This document shows, piece after piece, positions 43,224 to 54,561 of a stretch of 64,000 nt of DNA. The stretch is from Immersiella caudata (taxonomy: Eukaryota; Ascomycota; Sordariomycetes; Sordariales; Lasiosphaeriaceae). Below the pieces are notes generated by a model, which worked only from the letters and a program-made list of their open reading frames with translations, did no database searches and was not told where the DNA came from. The stretch covers positions 6,510,001 to 6,574,000 of the forward strand of contig JAULSU010000001.1 in the NCBI GenBank assembly GCA_030512335.1, written 5' to 3'. Position 1 is the first letter of the stretch. Every line of letters starts with the position of its first letter. Made by a program: the position numbers and the translations under genes.

Positions 43224-45740
43224 TGGGTTGTGTTTTTGCTCGCGCGTCGTCGCGCTCCAGCAGCAGAGGAAGAAACAAAATAAGTGGTTGGTAGGTCGAA
43301 TGCGTTCTTACATAGCTACCTGTTACGCAAGCTAGATGTTCCCCAAGAGTCTGATGCAAGAGGAGACAAATTGGTTGGTAGGTTGAAGTCTAGAAATTTC
43401 GGCTCCCTGCGGTTTGAGGAGTGGGGGATTGACGCCTGAAAGCATGAGTCGGTCTGTCGTCAGTGGCCAACCATTGGGGGGCGGTCTGGATGTGTCGGAA
43501 TGCCAAATCTTGGCCCTGTTCTTCGTGTTTCTGGTTTTCGTTTTTTTTTTGAAGGAGGAGGATGAAGACGGGACGTTGATCTGGTTTTACGCCAAAACCA
43601 CAGCGCCCGCGACAGGCTTCACGGAGTCCAGCGTTTGCAGCACCTTTAAACCATAACTAGGCGCCGCTGCATCTTTATACGCATTGGCCCACCTCGGCGC
43701 CCAACACACGACTTACGATTGCCTGTCTCTCTCGTAACTGCGTCAGGCGGACAGTTGACTCGGTGGGAGACAGCAGGTTGGGTGATGACCCCGTGCTTCA
43801 ACATCAATAGCGGCGCGGCTGTGCGCTGAATGGGGGGTGACAGCCAATATGGATCCAGCATCCCTCCCACGTGTGCGCTCTGTGAAGCAATTCAAAGTTC
43901 TGGTCTAAACTCGGAGGCGACGGTTCCACCAGCCGGAATCTCCATCATCTGCCCTCTTGTCTCACCCAGAGCCCCGATTACGGCTCCTCCACGCGGTGTG
44001 TGTGTGACGCCATCCAACAGCATGGAGGACTGTCAGACATGACAACCCACTCTCTAACAGCGGCTGGGCACTAGATCAGAAACGCCTCTCGTGATAATCG
44101 TTGATCTCCTAGTCAGCGCATCCGGGGAGGTTCTGCCGGGGTATCCACAATCAGGGCACGGGCCACCTTAGAAGGATTTACCTCGAGAAAAATCGTAGCC
44201 TCGACTTCATTTTCCTTTTCTCTCTCCACATATCATATTCGCACGGCACTGCGTCTAGGGACTCTCCGCCTCCACGTCACCTACGATTCCTACTGCTAGT
44301 TGCCAGATCAACGCGCCGTGCGTTTGAGGGCATACCGAGCACAATTTGCTGCTTTGAGATATGTCCATGGTAAAATCGGCCACACACTCAACTCTGCGTT
44401 ACCCCCCGCTGTGGTGTTATCGCAAGAGAAACTTGCAGATCTCCTAACTTGCATGCACCCAAGATCAGCTGTCTTGTGTTCGTTCCCTGGTGTCCCCATC
44501 CTTTCCCATCGCCGCTATGCGTGATTTTCGAGCAGGCATCTACCTAGAGAATACTCGTCTCGGGGTGCATCAGGGCCAGCAGGAGGGCCATGTTTCATTC
44601 CCATGCACGCTGTATGCCGTGCAACCACTGAGATCTCTCTTTTGGCGTACGAGTCGTCATTGTGCTTAGATGCGAGATCCACCCTCGGCCGCGGCGATGC
44701 CACACACCCTTCCGTTGGTATCCGGGCTGACGGCCTCCGTCTGTTGCACTCGATATAGGTGGTTGCTTCGGCATCCCCTGTCGGGAAAATTGGGTGTGGT
44801 CTTGTATCCCATCCCACTGCTGACACCAAAGCTAACACAAAGCTCAGACTCAAGGCGGCAGGGATTGACATGGGTTTCCCATGCGAGTTCTCTTGTCGAT
44901 GCCTGGATCACAACAACTGACGGGTCATCTCCCGTCTCCCAGCCTAACTGCAGCCCTCGACAAAAGTAGCATTTCTTGCGCCCACACGTGCCTCCTTTCT
45001 CAGCAAGACCAAGATCAATCAGCCCAAGACCCTGTTACTATCGACTCATCGCATTTACTAATATTGGTGATGTTGCGGAGGTGGGAAAAGCTAGTTGGGG
45101 CTCAAAATACCACAGCCGCGAATAACATCCAGGAGTCAATGCACGTGGGGTTGCTGGGAACGGCCACGGCAGTTGGCGTACATGGTGAGTTAAAGGTAGC
45201 CAAGAGGGTGGCGACATTGAGTCTAGGCAGGCACCCAATCCTGCTACGGTATTACTGTGGTAGCCCTTCTAGAGGACCAAGGTGATGCTTATTTAACTCT
45301 ACTTGTTCTCTTAAGTGAGCAAGAAATGTCAAAACTTTACATTTCGCGAACGGAGGGATCAATGTTGTGATTTTTAGCAGATGTTCAATGCATTATATGA
45401 ACCAAGCCTACCTATTTGAGTTGACGCCAGATTTAAAGGGGGACGGTTACACCCTTCAGCTGTCGGCCAGGACAACTCTGCTGCCAAGAAGGTACCGTTG
45501 TTCCTACATCAGGTATCCTCAACTAAAACTACCCCAAGCCCGATCGAAGAGGCCCATTTATCGAACAAACGCCAAAAACACGGGTATAGTACATGTAAAC
45601 AATCCACACAGCACCCCGTCATCGGCTAACCCCAGCCTCTTTCCTTCCAACACCCGACCCCAATGTCCGTGACCTCTCAAACCATCCCAACCCCTTTCGT
45701 CATTATCATCCTACCCTGCAACGCCCTCTTCCCCAAGCCC
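43224..45740. other. Gene-free stretch upstream of PPN1
   Basis: About 2.5 kb with the PPN1 promoter at the left. On the right it holds the 3' flank of a small minus-strand membrane-protein gene. Open frames are short and show no domain. I saw no tRNA, rRNA or repeat family. A non-coding transcript cannot be excluded. Confidence 0.5.
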
Positions 45741-46307
45741 CTACGAAAAACTCAACTGCCTCCCCTGCTCCTGAAGCTTCACAGTAAACTGCCCTCCGAT
45801 CCCAGCCAACTCTGATTCCGGCGACCTCTGGCCGCCTGCCTCCGTCTCCGTCTCTTTTCTTTTGAAGGACAGCTGACAGAACGAGCCTTTTCTTCCGTTT
45901 GCGGAGCTGGTATCTGTGGGCGTCTCTCGGGGACTGAGGCTGAACGAAGCACGCCAGGGGAGGACGGTGACGGGGAGTTGCGTTGAGTTGTTATGGATCT
46001 GGTTGTGCGTGTTGGCGGGCTGAGGAATGGCAATGGGTGACGTTGGAGTTTCGGGCTGGGTTATGGCGTCCTTAGTATCGCTGGGCTGTTGAGATGGCTT
46101 GCTTGAGTGCGCTATTGGAGGGGATTGGGTCAGCCTCCGGTCTTGGAAGTGGAAATGCAGAGCAGGGACTGGGTGGTGCTCACGAGAAGGGTCAAGGCGC
46201 AGCCTTATCTTGTCTACCACGACGTAGATCGCCCAGGCAGAGGTGAGTAGTAGCATAGCTACTACGAATGGGTGGGTCCAGTTGGAGATAAGGTTAATCC
46301 AAGACAT
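45741..46307 (-). CDS. Small single-pass membrane protein, unknown function
   Basis: Not recognised. Starting at the ATG at 46307, the protein begins MSWINLISNWTHPFVVAMLL and has one clear membrane helix at about residues 13-34, followed by a basic KIRLRLDPS segment. The remainder is Ser/Thr/Pro-rich and probably cytosolic and disordered. A probable 72-nt intron (46112-46183, GTGAGC donor, CTGAC branch, AATAG acceptor) lies within the open frame. Because its length is a multiple of three and it has no stop, both spliced (164 aa) and unspliced (188 aa) forms are possible. Upstream ATGs in the same frame (for example 46382) are less likely starts because the added sequence has no conserved character. 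It could be a lineage-specific protein. Confidence 0.5.
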   Translation of the reverse strand: MSWINLISNWTHPFVVAMLLLTSAWAIYVVVDKIRLRLDPSREHHPVPALHFHFQDRRLTQSPPIAHSSKPSQQPSDTKDAITQPETPTSPIAIPQPANTHNQIHNNSTQLPVTVLPWRASFSLSPRETPTDTSSANGRKGSFCQLSFKRKETETEAGGQRSPESELAGIGGQFTVKLQEQGRQLSFS

Positions 46308-49187
46308 GATTTGGTCTTGCGGGTATGATCGAATGACAAGCGAGCGGCACAACACCATGCAGCAGGTTGACAAGAGGTTCATATACGATCAGGCTGGGCA
46401 TGTTCAACATATGCTCACGAAACTCGCTAGCGGAATGGGCTTAAGACCCAGAAGATGGCCCCGGAGAGACCGCATACCCCCCCTGAAAGGCGCATCCCCA
46501 TTGACGGGAGAGCGCGGCTACGACACATCGGATAACGGAACTGATGACGCGCTGCCTGGAAGAGAGAAGCATTATTCCTTCCAGAAGGTGTGGCGTAACC
46601 ACCCGCCGGACACACCGTCGTCCCCCGGATGTGCCTGGAGTTCCCCGCACCCTAGCGGTGGTGCCAGGTGATGCAGACGAGGGGGGCTAGGAGAGAGCGC
46701 CTCCAGGGGTTCGAGGCCGCTTGGGATGAATGGGGCGCAGCAGCTGAACGGAGCTGATAGTAGGGCGACGATGCTAGCCCAAACTGGCCGCCGGGGATCG
46801 CCTTGCCCGCAAGCTGAATGGTGAAACCGTTGGCAGCTCTGAGAAGGCCAGCAGAACAAATGGGGTGGCTGGGAGGACAGGGCAAAATGGAGACTTCCGG
46901 TCTCCAATAGGAGCCGCAGAAACAGTGGATCACAGAGCTCCGCCGGTTGATAAGCCCCAAGCCGCCAAATGGTGGGCGGCAGATAACATAGTGGCACATT
47001 TGTTGGGGTCGAGGTGCTGCGTCCTGTCAACCTTGGACGCCCGCCTTTCGCCTTGGCGTTTCTCTGCGGGCGGGGGCTAAAGAGGAAGTAATTACGGAGT
47101 AGATCGAACTGTTGGCTGATTGGCAATGGCCGTCAGCGTGCTGTGAGAGTGTTTCCGACGGCCCGGGTCGGTGTTGACGGGCGAACACTGATGCGAGACG
47201 CTTCTCAAGCTTGGTTGCTCTGACGCTGAGTTCGGTCAGCCGATGGATGCAGAGGCAAAGTCGGCGTTGAACATGATTCGCTGTGCCCGAGAACCAGTGC
47301 GCGCCTGTCTTCCCAGTCTTCGTTCAGCGCCGCACTCGAGCAATAGTCAAGATGGTGTGGGAGTCCGCTTACACGCCTCGCATTCGCAGGCGGATCCCAC
47401 ACCGCAGCTTAGCTGCGGGGGGCTCATCAATGTTACACCGTTGTCGATGTGCGGTGGGAGGTAAGAAAGGCGGGTGAGGCGAAGTGAGGCTAGCCGTTTT
47501 ACAACTGCATCCTGGTACTTTCCCGATGCAGGCGAGGACATGGCGCCATCAATCGCTCCCAAGGCGCTTTGACGGGCTCAAGAGCCGGGTGCCCGTGTCT
47601 CTCCCAGGGGCACTGACCATGGCAGCCGCATCGCCGCGGCGTTAACTGAGTGGTAGCACGATGGAAAGTCGGTCGCATTTGGCAAGAGAAGCCATGGCTG
47701 CTCTGTCTCGTCAATTCTCGACGCAGCCAGCAGCCTGCACGAAGGGGCCGCATGAGCCTTGCCTTGCGGAGGGCGAGCGCGCGGGCGAATCAGCTGACGA
47801 CAGACTGATTCGACGGCACCACCCAAATGAGTAGAGAGGAGGGCGCGCTCAGCAATTGGGCGAGGGAATATCGGGGGTGGGATCCCCATGTCAGCAAAGA
47901 TACCGCCTGCATCGAGTGCTTCCGGACTCCCTCAGCCGTGCTGTTGTGCGTACCCGTCGTGCTAAGGTGCTCTAGGTTGGCGAGCCGCGGAGGGGATTGA
48001 GCTGGGCTGCGGGGGCGACGCTGGCTAGCCGTGTGGTTGCCATGAGGGAAAGCAATCGTTTGCCGTGATGGCGCGCTGGTGTAGCGAGCCACACAACCTG
48101 GTAGCTGGCCGAACTTTCCAACGGTCTTCCAGACGCTCTGCGACCTAGCGGCCAGGCTACGCCCAATACGGAAAAATACCGAGGTGCACCCCGACCCACC
48201 CAACGCTCGGGGAGGCGTTCAGCATGGAAGCTCCCCCGCAGTCCGGAACCAGCTGTCGCAGCACAGGTGGACGCAGATGATGAGATGGAGAGCCTGAGGT
48301 TGGTTCCGTACTGCTCGGAACGAGGGGTGGGAGCGGTCTCCGACAAGGAGCCGACCGACGGCCCAGCGAGCGGGCAGCACGCGGAGGGAGGGGGCTAAAA
48401 TGGAAGGTGAAGCTGAAAGGCGGAATTGCGGGATCAAGGAGTTTACCTGCAGGGATTCGAGGGCATTCGCGCGCTAGCGTGCGAGGACCCTGAGGGTGGA
48501 AGCAGGTAGTCAGTCATGAAGAACAATTACCAGGGTGACTTATGATTCGGCAGCAGAGGGTCTTCTTCCTTGCCAGAACACCTGCCTCAACCAAAACTGT
48601 GTAATCTGCCGCCCCTCTCGCCTCTTTTCCTCTAAGTCGGTTAAGATACGTACTGCTAAAGGTACCTTCCTCCCGGGCGAAGCAGGTACAATCCGCGCAC
48701 GCTTGCCAGGCCGTCGACCGTCAAGGCGGCGCGACGTTGAGGAGCCCCACACCAACTAATCGCCGGCTCCAAGTGAGGAGCAAGCAAGCAAGCATCTCTG
48801 CAACCAAAAAATCTACCCCGTTCGCAAAGCTCCGTCAACAAGCAAGCTTCAGCTCCAGCACTGAGCTCCAGCCCGCGCCTCGGTCGCGCCAGGTCGTCAA
48901 TTCGCCGTGCGTCTCTGTTGCAATGGCCTTGTGATGCATCCCGGCGCCCGCGAGCTGTCACTGCTGTCTGTCTACCATGTTGCGCATATTGGCACTCACC
49001 ACGCCCCTCCGTTGATGCGCGAAGAACCCCGTCGGAGCTGGTCGACGGGCGAGCAAGCTGCCGTTGCTGCCGCGACACTGGTCGCCCCGAGCAATCGAGC
49101 GTGCCAGGCCACTGCACCATCAAGGCCGCCGCGGTAATTCGGTAATTCCCGCCCTGGAGCACAGTCTCGCCGCCGCCTTATCGAGTC
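46308..49187. other. Long upstream region of the zinc-finger gene
   Basis: About 2.9 kb between a minus-strand and a plus-strand gene, so it should hold both promoters. Large regulatory genes in filamentous fungi often have long leaders, and the final kilobase may be 5' UTR. Frames open here (46572-47126 minus, 48656-49162 minus) lack domains. A perfect palindrome at 47402-47418 is listed separately. Confidence 0.5.
47402..47418. promoter_or_regulatory. 17-bp palindrome CCGCAGCT-T-AGCTGCGG
   Basis: Two perfect 8-bp arms surround a single T. The ends read CCG-N11-CGG, the kind of spaced triplet pair bound by Zn2Cys6 dimers (here everted). It lies about 1.8 kb upstream of the hybrid zinc-finger gene. 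Regulatory use is speculative. Confidence 0.3.
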
Positions 49188-52100
49188 ATGGCGACCGAGA
49201 GCGTTGCGCCTCGCCCGCACCCGCTGCCGTCGCTTCCGTTACCACCACCACCGCACATGCCCCCAGGCCCGTCCCAGCCGGACCGCGATGCGCTGCCCGG
49301 TCCGCCTCAGCCTCCACCCGGCCTGACCGCGCCCTCCGGCCCAGGTGCCGGCCCTAGCTCCGGCTCCGGCGCCGCCTCCGAGCTAGTGTCACTCCCTCCC
49401 TTCCTTCCCCCCTATGATCCCTCTTTGGACCCCGCCATCAAGCATCTGCTTGACCAGCAGGCTGAGATCCAAGCGAAGCTGGCTGCCCTGCTCCCTCAGA
49501 AGTATGGCCCCAACATCAAGGTGGAGCTCGAAATGCTCCGTCACAAGTTCCGTGTCCTGCACGCCTACGCTGAAGAACATCGTGAGGATACCCCTTTTCA
49601 TCTTTTCTCGTGATGGTTTGGTCTTGTTCATCCAACCTTATCTCTGTCAGCCGCACACTCTTGACCCCACGGCTCATATCTAACCAATTCTGATGATGTG
49701 TCGTCGAATAGACCTCTCTGATAAGGTATCACCCGTGTCCGATATCGAGGAGGCTAGGCACTTGCAGTACAAGTGCGAGTGCATCGAAACAGCCTGTCTG
49801 AACCACGGTAAGATGCATTACTTCCCATTCCGTGTCGATCGGCGTCTTAATGAGGCTTGTTGGCTACTAGGTATCGACCTTCAGGACGCGCGGTTTCTGG
49901 ACGCACTTCGGTATCACTACTATCGGGACCAGGCCCCCGAGGGCTATGTCGCTTGGCTAGACAGAAACATGTCTCACTACGATCCTATCTTTAGAGCTTT
50001 TAGGCTCAGGGATAGCCTGCCGCTGACCTTTCGCGGCCACCACTCCTACAAGTGCTGGGATGAGCGCTGTATGCACTACATCTTCGGCTACCCAGTGCGC
50101 GACGAGAGAGACCAGCATGCAAAAGAGCATGTCACTCTTCACAAGCGAGACTCCGGGCTGTCTGTTGGCGGCACACCGCCATTGGCGTTTCCTGAGCCGC
50201 CGAGCAGGAACTACAGCGCCGATTACAGCAAACAGACCTCACCGGTTTATCTTCCTCGGCCTAATTCTAACATTCAGCTCGCGCCGCTCTCAACAGGTGT
50301 TCGCTCAAAGGACCACCGAGACTCGCTGAGGAGTTACTCATTTGTCTCTGAATATCCCGCCGGAACACGAGGGTCCATTGACTCTGAGGTGGATCCTTTA
50401 CTACCACCGTTGAAGCGAAGTCGCGTTGGCCCGTCTCACCTCAAGTCAATCGAGGAACTCCGTCTCCACCGCGATATTGGCGCCTGTCTGCGGTGCAGGA
50501 TCTACAAGAAGGGTGTAAGTCATCCGTTAAATGCCGTTGTAGCTGTAAACTCACAACCGTCAGTGCGACTCGAACGACCCGTGCGCGTTGTGTCCCGATC
50601 TCACAAACTCCCCTGATAATGGTTTCTGGAGGGTGCTGGGGTGCCATAGAGGGCCTCTCACTAACTTCGCTGAGATTATGCTCCCTAGTACGTTGTTTGT
50701 TGCCTCTCTGCGGACAAACTGACCGACCATTACTAGCTTCCGTATCTCCGAGGCAAACACAAACCCCCATGACATCGCCCTTGGCGATGCGCCGAAACAT
50801 GAACGAGTTCCTGGAGAGGACATATGCGGTAGCCCCTGAGATCGCTAGGACAGTCAAGACCCACCTGGACTTTGACGATGGGTTCTGGTGGACAGAAGAT
50901 CTCGCCAGCCTCCCGCCCACGAACCCGACACTTTCGTCCTTCTCCAAGGACTCGATTGAGAGACCACCACCCATCCTCAGTGTTATGGCTTCAAGCTGGA
51001 ATATGACAGGCACTCAGCACAACTTCTGGGAGCTCATCAGATTGAGCGGTGCGATTTCGAGCAACAGAGAATCTGAGAAAAGATCGTACCCCATCCTGTA
51101 TCGCGCAAAGCTTTTGCTGCGGGAGGTACTCTTCTATGACTTCCAGCAGTCAGAACCGGTGATCCACGCCGAGACCCATAACCCGAGCTCGCACGGTCCG
51201 TTCGATGATTTTGATTCATACGGCCGATTTCGCCTGCTCTACAGCTGTATGACCGAGTTTCTTCAGTCCTTCGAAGAACAAACAATGCGCGGGGCCCCGC
51301 TGGACGCAAAGAGTTGGGTCGCCGCATTCTTCTCTTTGTGCATATTCAGCGTTCTTAGGACCATTTTGGTGGACAGGGCGGCACAGTCACGTCTTATTTC
51401 ACCAACACAAGCCGGGGCGGCGGCTATGCACGCCGTTTACAAAGCTCTCGTCGCAGTCTTTGTGTCATCGACGAATATACTCCTCGATGCACCGCTTGAA
51501 GCGGAGATGGGCCTTGACGACCGCGAGTTGCTCGGCAGCGTCGCGGCATTCCTCGGAAGGAACTCCTGGTCTGCACAGGGGATACCCTCAACGAAGGATT
51601 TTTTGATGCTCCTCGGCAGCGGGGAGGTTGATGGGACTTTGTTCAATGGGTTCATCAAGCAGAAGTCACCTCTGCAGCCTGGCTCGTTCGTTCTGCCGCC
51701 AATGACGAAACCGAACGAAGAGGCGCGAAAACCACTCCCGGATATGCGACCTCTCATCACTCCTTGGCCGTCATCGGTCCCGGGCCAGCCAGAGAGAGAA
51801 ACATATGTATTCAAAGGAGAGCCTGACCGTATGCTAACCTCCCCGCAGGCCATTGACCCTGCACGGCGCCACACAGTGGGGGAAAGTCCGACTTTTATAA
51901 GACAGGCTATACGTGGTGTGACATCACCAATACCGGCATCAAGGATCAGGCCCTCCTATCAACGACCGCCGCTTCGCAGAGTCTATTGCACAAAATGTCA
52001 AGAGTACCCAGAAGGATTCCGGGGCGAGCATGAGTTGAGAAGGCACAACGACGCGAAGCACGCTGCCTTGGTGAAGAGATGGGTCTGCGCGGAGCCGCAA

Positions 52101-53609
52101 GATCCAGGGATCAACTCACCACCGCCAGTGATACCCTTATCGAAGTGCAAGGCTTGCTTGACGCAAAAGAAATACGGCGCGTACTACAATGCTGCGGCAC
52201 ATCTAAGGAGAGCCCATTTCAACCCTAACCGTGGTGGCAAAGCTAGCGGGGACTGGCCGCCCATGTCGATTCTCAAAGACTGGATGAGGGAGGTGCGGCA
52301 GTCTATCGATGCCTCCCAGGACCAGGACGATATTTCGAGTGGCGAGGAGGACGGTGCGGATTACAAGGCGATGGAATTCACCTCGCCACCTCGGCGGCGC
52401 TCGCCTGTGCTCGAAGCACCACGACTAGCTCCCGCGCCTCCTCCACCCCCGTTGCAACCGCATGCCCCGCCCTTGCTTGCGCCCTCTCACGACAGAATGT
52501 CTGGTTTGCCTGGCCCACCCCACTTGGGAATGCAAGGCATGCAGAATGCATACCAACTCGCCCCTACACCGGCTCTCAAACTCGATGAGCAATCCCCAAC
52601 ACAGAACTCTTCAGCGGTGCGGAACCGCTGTCCGCACCCCGAGTGTGGCCGTGTGTTCAAGGATCTTGCCGCTCACATGCTGACACACATGGAAGAGAGA
52701 CCCGAAAAATGTCCCATCGAGACGTGCGAGTACCACGTGAAGGGTTTCGCTAGAAAGTATGACAAGAATCGCCATGCGCTCACACATTACAAAGGGACGA
52801 TGGTGTGTCCGTTTTGCCCCAACGCCGGCACGGCCTATGAGAAAGCCTTCAACCGTGCCGATGTATTCAAGCGCCATCTGACCGCCGTCCACAACGTTGA
52901 GCAGACTCCGCCAAACAGCAGGAAGATGATCTTAACAACTGGTGGTGGGCGATCGGGCGGCCTGGGGGCGAAGTGCAGCATCTGCCAAAGCCAGTTCGCC
53001 ACAGCCCAAGAATTCTACGAGCATTTGGACGACTGTGTATTGAACGTCATCGTACCTTCGACGCCTAAGACTGCTGGTAGTGGGAGTGGGAGCGTTAGCG
53101 TCAGGAAGGACTCAGGGGCGCGGACAACACCAACGATTTCGACGACAGAGAGGCTAAAGGAAGTGGAAGTCGAGAATGGGCGACGAGACAGCGAGCGGTC
53201 ACAGTCTCAGTTTTATCCGCAGGATACAGAGATGGGACAAGAAGCACAGGCTCAAGGGGAAGCCGGCATGAATGAGGAAGAGAGCCTGGATTCTGTCGAA
53301 CAGGACGAAGCCCCTCGTCCTAATTCCCCGGTGCAAGAAAACGGAACGACCAGCTTCCCTAAGACGCATAGCTCTGCGTCGGTGGAACAGGAAGAACCCC
53401 AGGAACAAGAGGCAGACCCAGAACCGGAGCCAGGCTTGGAGATCCAAGTAGCGACCGGGCCACGGGTGGAGCTGATGGACGTCGAGGAGCCGGAGAGTTC
53501 ACGCCGAGAAGATGATAACGACCAAGAGATGCGAGATATGCGGCTCCGGCGCAGTCCCGAGGTAACACTGGGTTCGCCGGTACCGCCAGATAACATGGAC
53601 ACGGATTGA
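49188..53609 (+). CDS. Large hybrid zinc-finger protein: Zn2Cys6-like cluster plus multiple C2H2-like fingers
   Basis: Four exons give 1397 residues: 49188-49581, 49712-50514, 50564-50687 and 50737-53609. The last two introns are each 49 nt with GTAAGT/GTACGT donors. The N-terminus is Pro-rich, followed by a short helical segment (LDPAIKHLLDQQAEIQAKLA). A first finger-like motif (CWDERC...HAKEHVTLH) starts at residue 246. The central cluster is C390-x2-C393-x6-C400-x5-C406-x2-C409-x16-C426, a Zn2Cys6-type spacing rebuilt across the 50515-50563 intron. An unknown, mostly helical middle region (about 460-680) follows. C2H2-like fingers come near residues 858, 909, 1070, 1097, 1129 and 1185. The acidic, Gln/Glu-rich tail ends PPDNMDTD. 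A nuclear DNA-binding regulator is likely, but targets are unknown. A Zn2Cys6 cluster in mid-protein combined with so many fingers is unusual. Confidence 0.8.
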
Positions 53610-54561
53610 TTGTAGGAAGAGATTGACGGGATGGGCGGGCTCGGATTTCTTCAGGGGGAATCCAAAAACTACACATATCTTTCGTTATATATATTTTGAC
53701 CTTTGGGGTGAGTCTTTTGATGAAATCTGCTGTCTGGAGTAGATGTGGCTCAAATGTAAAGCCGCAAATGGAAGAAGAGCGCACCTGGGAAGATTAACGG
53801 GGCTTAGGGAGGGACGGTTGTTTGCTTAGGTGGGAGTGCGAGGAAGGATGACAGCGAAGCAATGGGGGTGACGACAAGTTATGAATATTCTTCAACCACT
53901 TACATGGAGGGTTAGCAGTGTGACTGTCATGTTTTGTGTGATGGGTCAACATGAACTGGTGGGAAAATGGTGATATATTTGTGGCTTGATGCTCGCATCT
54001 CATGACTGAAGATGATGGGCTATATCGGGTTTGCGCCTGTGCTACATGCATGTCTCGTTAACATCCTGTCTGCCTCCTATTTACATCCTGTTTACACTTT
54101 GTTTACAATCAGTTCACCAATAACCTTTTCACCTGTTTGCAGGCAGTATTACTTTTGAACACTGCCCAACTTACAACTTCCGGGACAATAGCGACGACCA
54201 GCAGGCAACCCTTCACAACCACGACCAATCTGAATCATGTACATGTTTTATATGGGTATCAAATTGTATTGAGATATGATATGATATAATGATGTGCCTC
54301 GACAATGGGAGCAGCTAGGGCGGGGTGATGCAGTCGGTAATCTGACCAAGACCCAAACGACAGGAGAAAGAAAAACATCAGAAAAATATGGTATATCCGA
54401 AGAAGAAGAATGTCAAATCGCAAATCTCGCCACCCCATTTTGATATCAACTCCCCTATCACCGGACATTATCATCCCCAACGACGACGACAACAAGAAAA
54501 GAAGCTCGCCAGTTCCTAGGACATAAAGTCGTAGAAAGACATCACACATCACTAATGAGAC
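53610..54561. other. Convergent intergenic stretch
   Basis: About 0.95 kb holding the 3' UTRs of the zinc-finger gene and of the methyltransferase gene. It is locally AT-rich with short TTTAC-containing repeats near 54078-54112. No gene was found. Confidence 0.5.

Noticed and set aside
54078..54112. Repeated TGTTTACA-like (forkhead-type) motifs
   Set aside because: They lie between two convergent genes, far from any start codon, in AT-rich sequence where such short motifs are expected.
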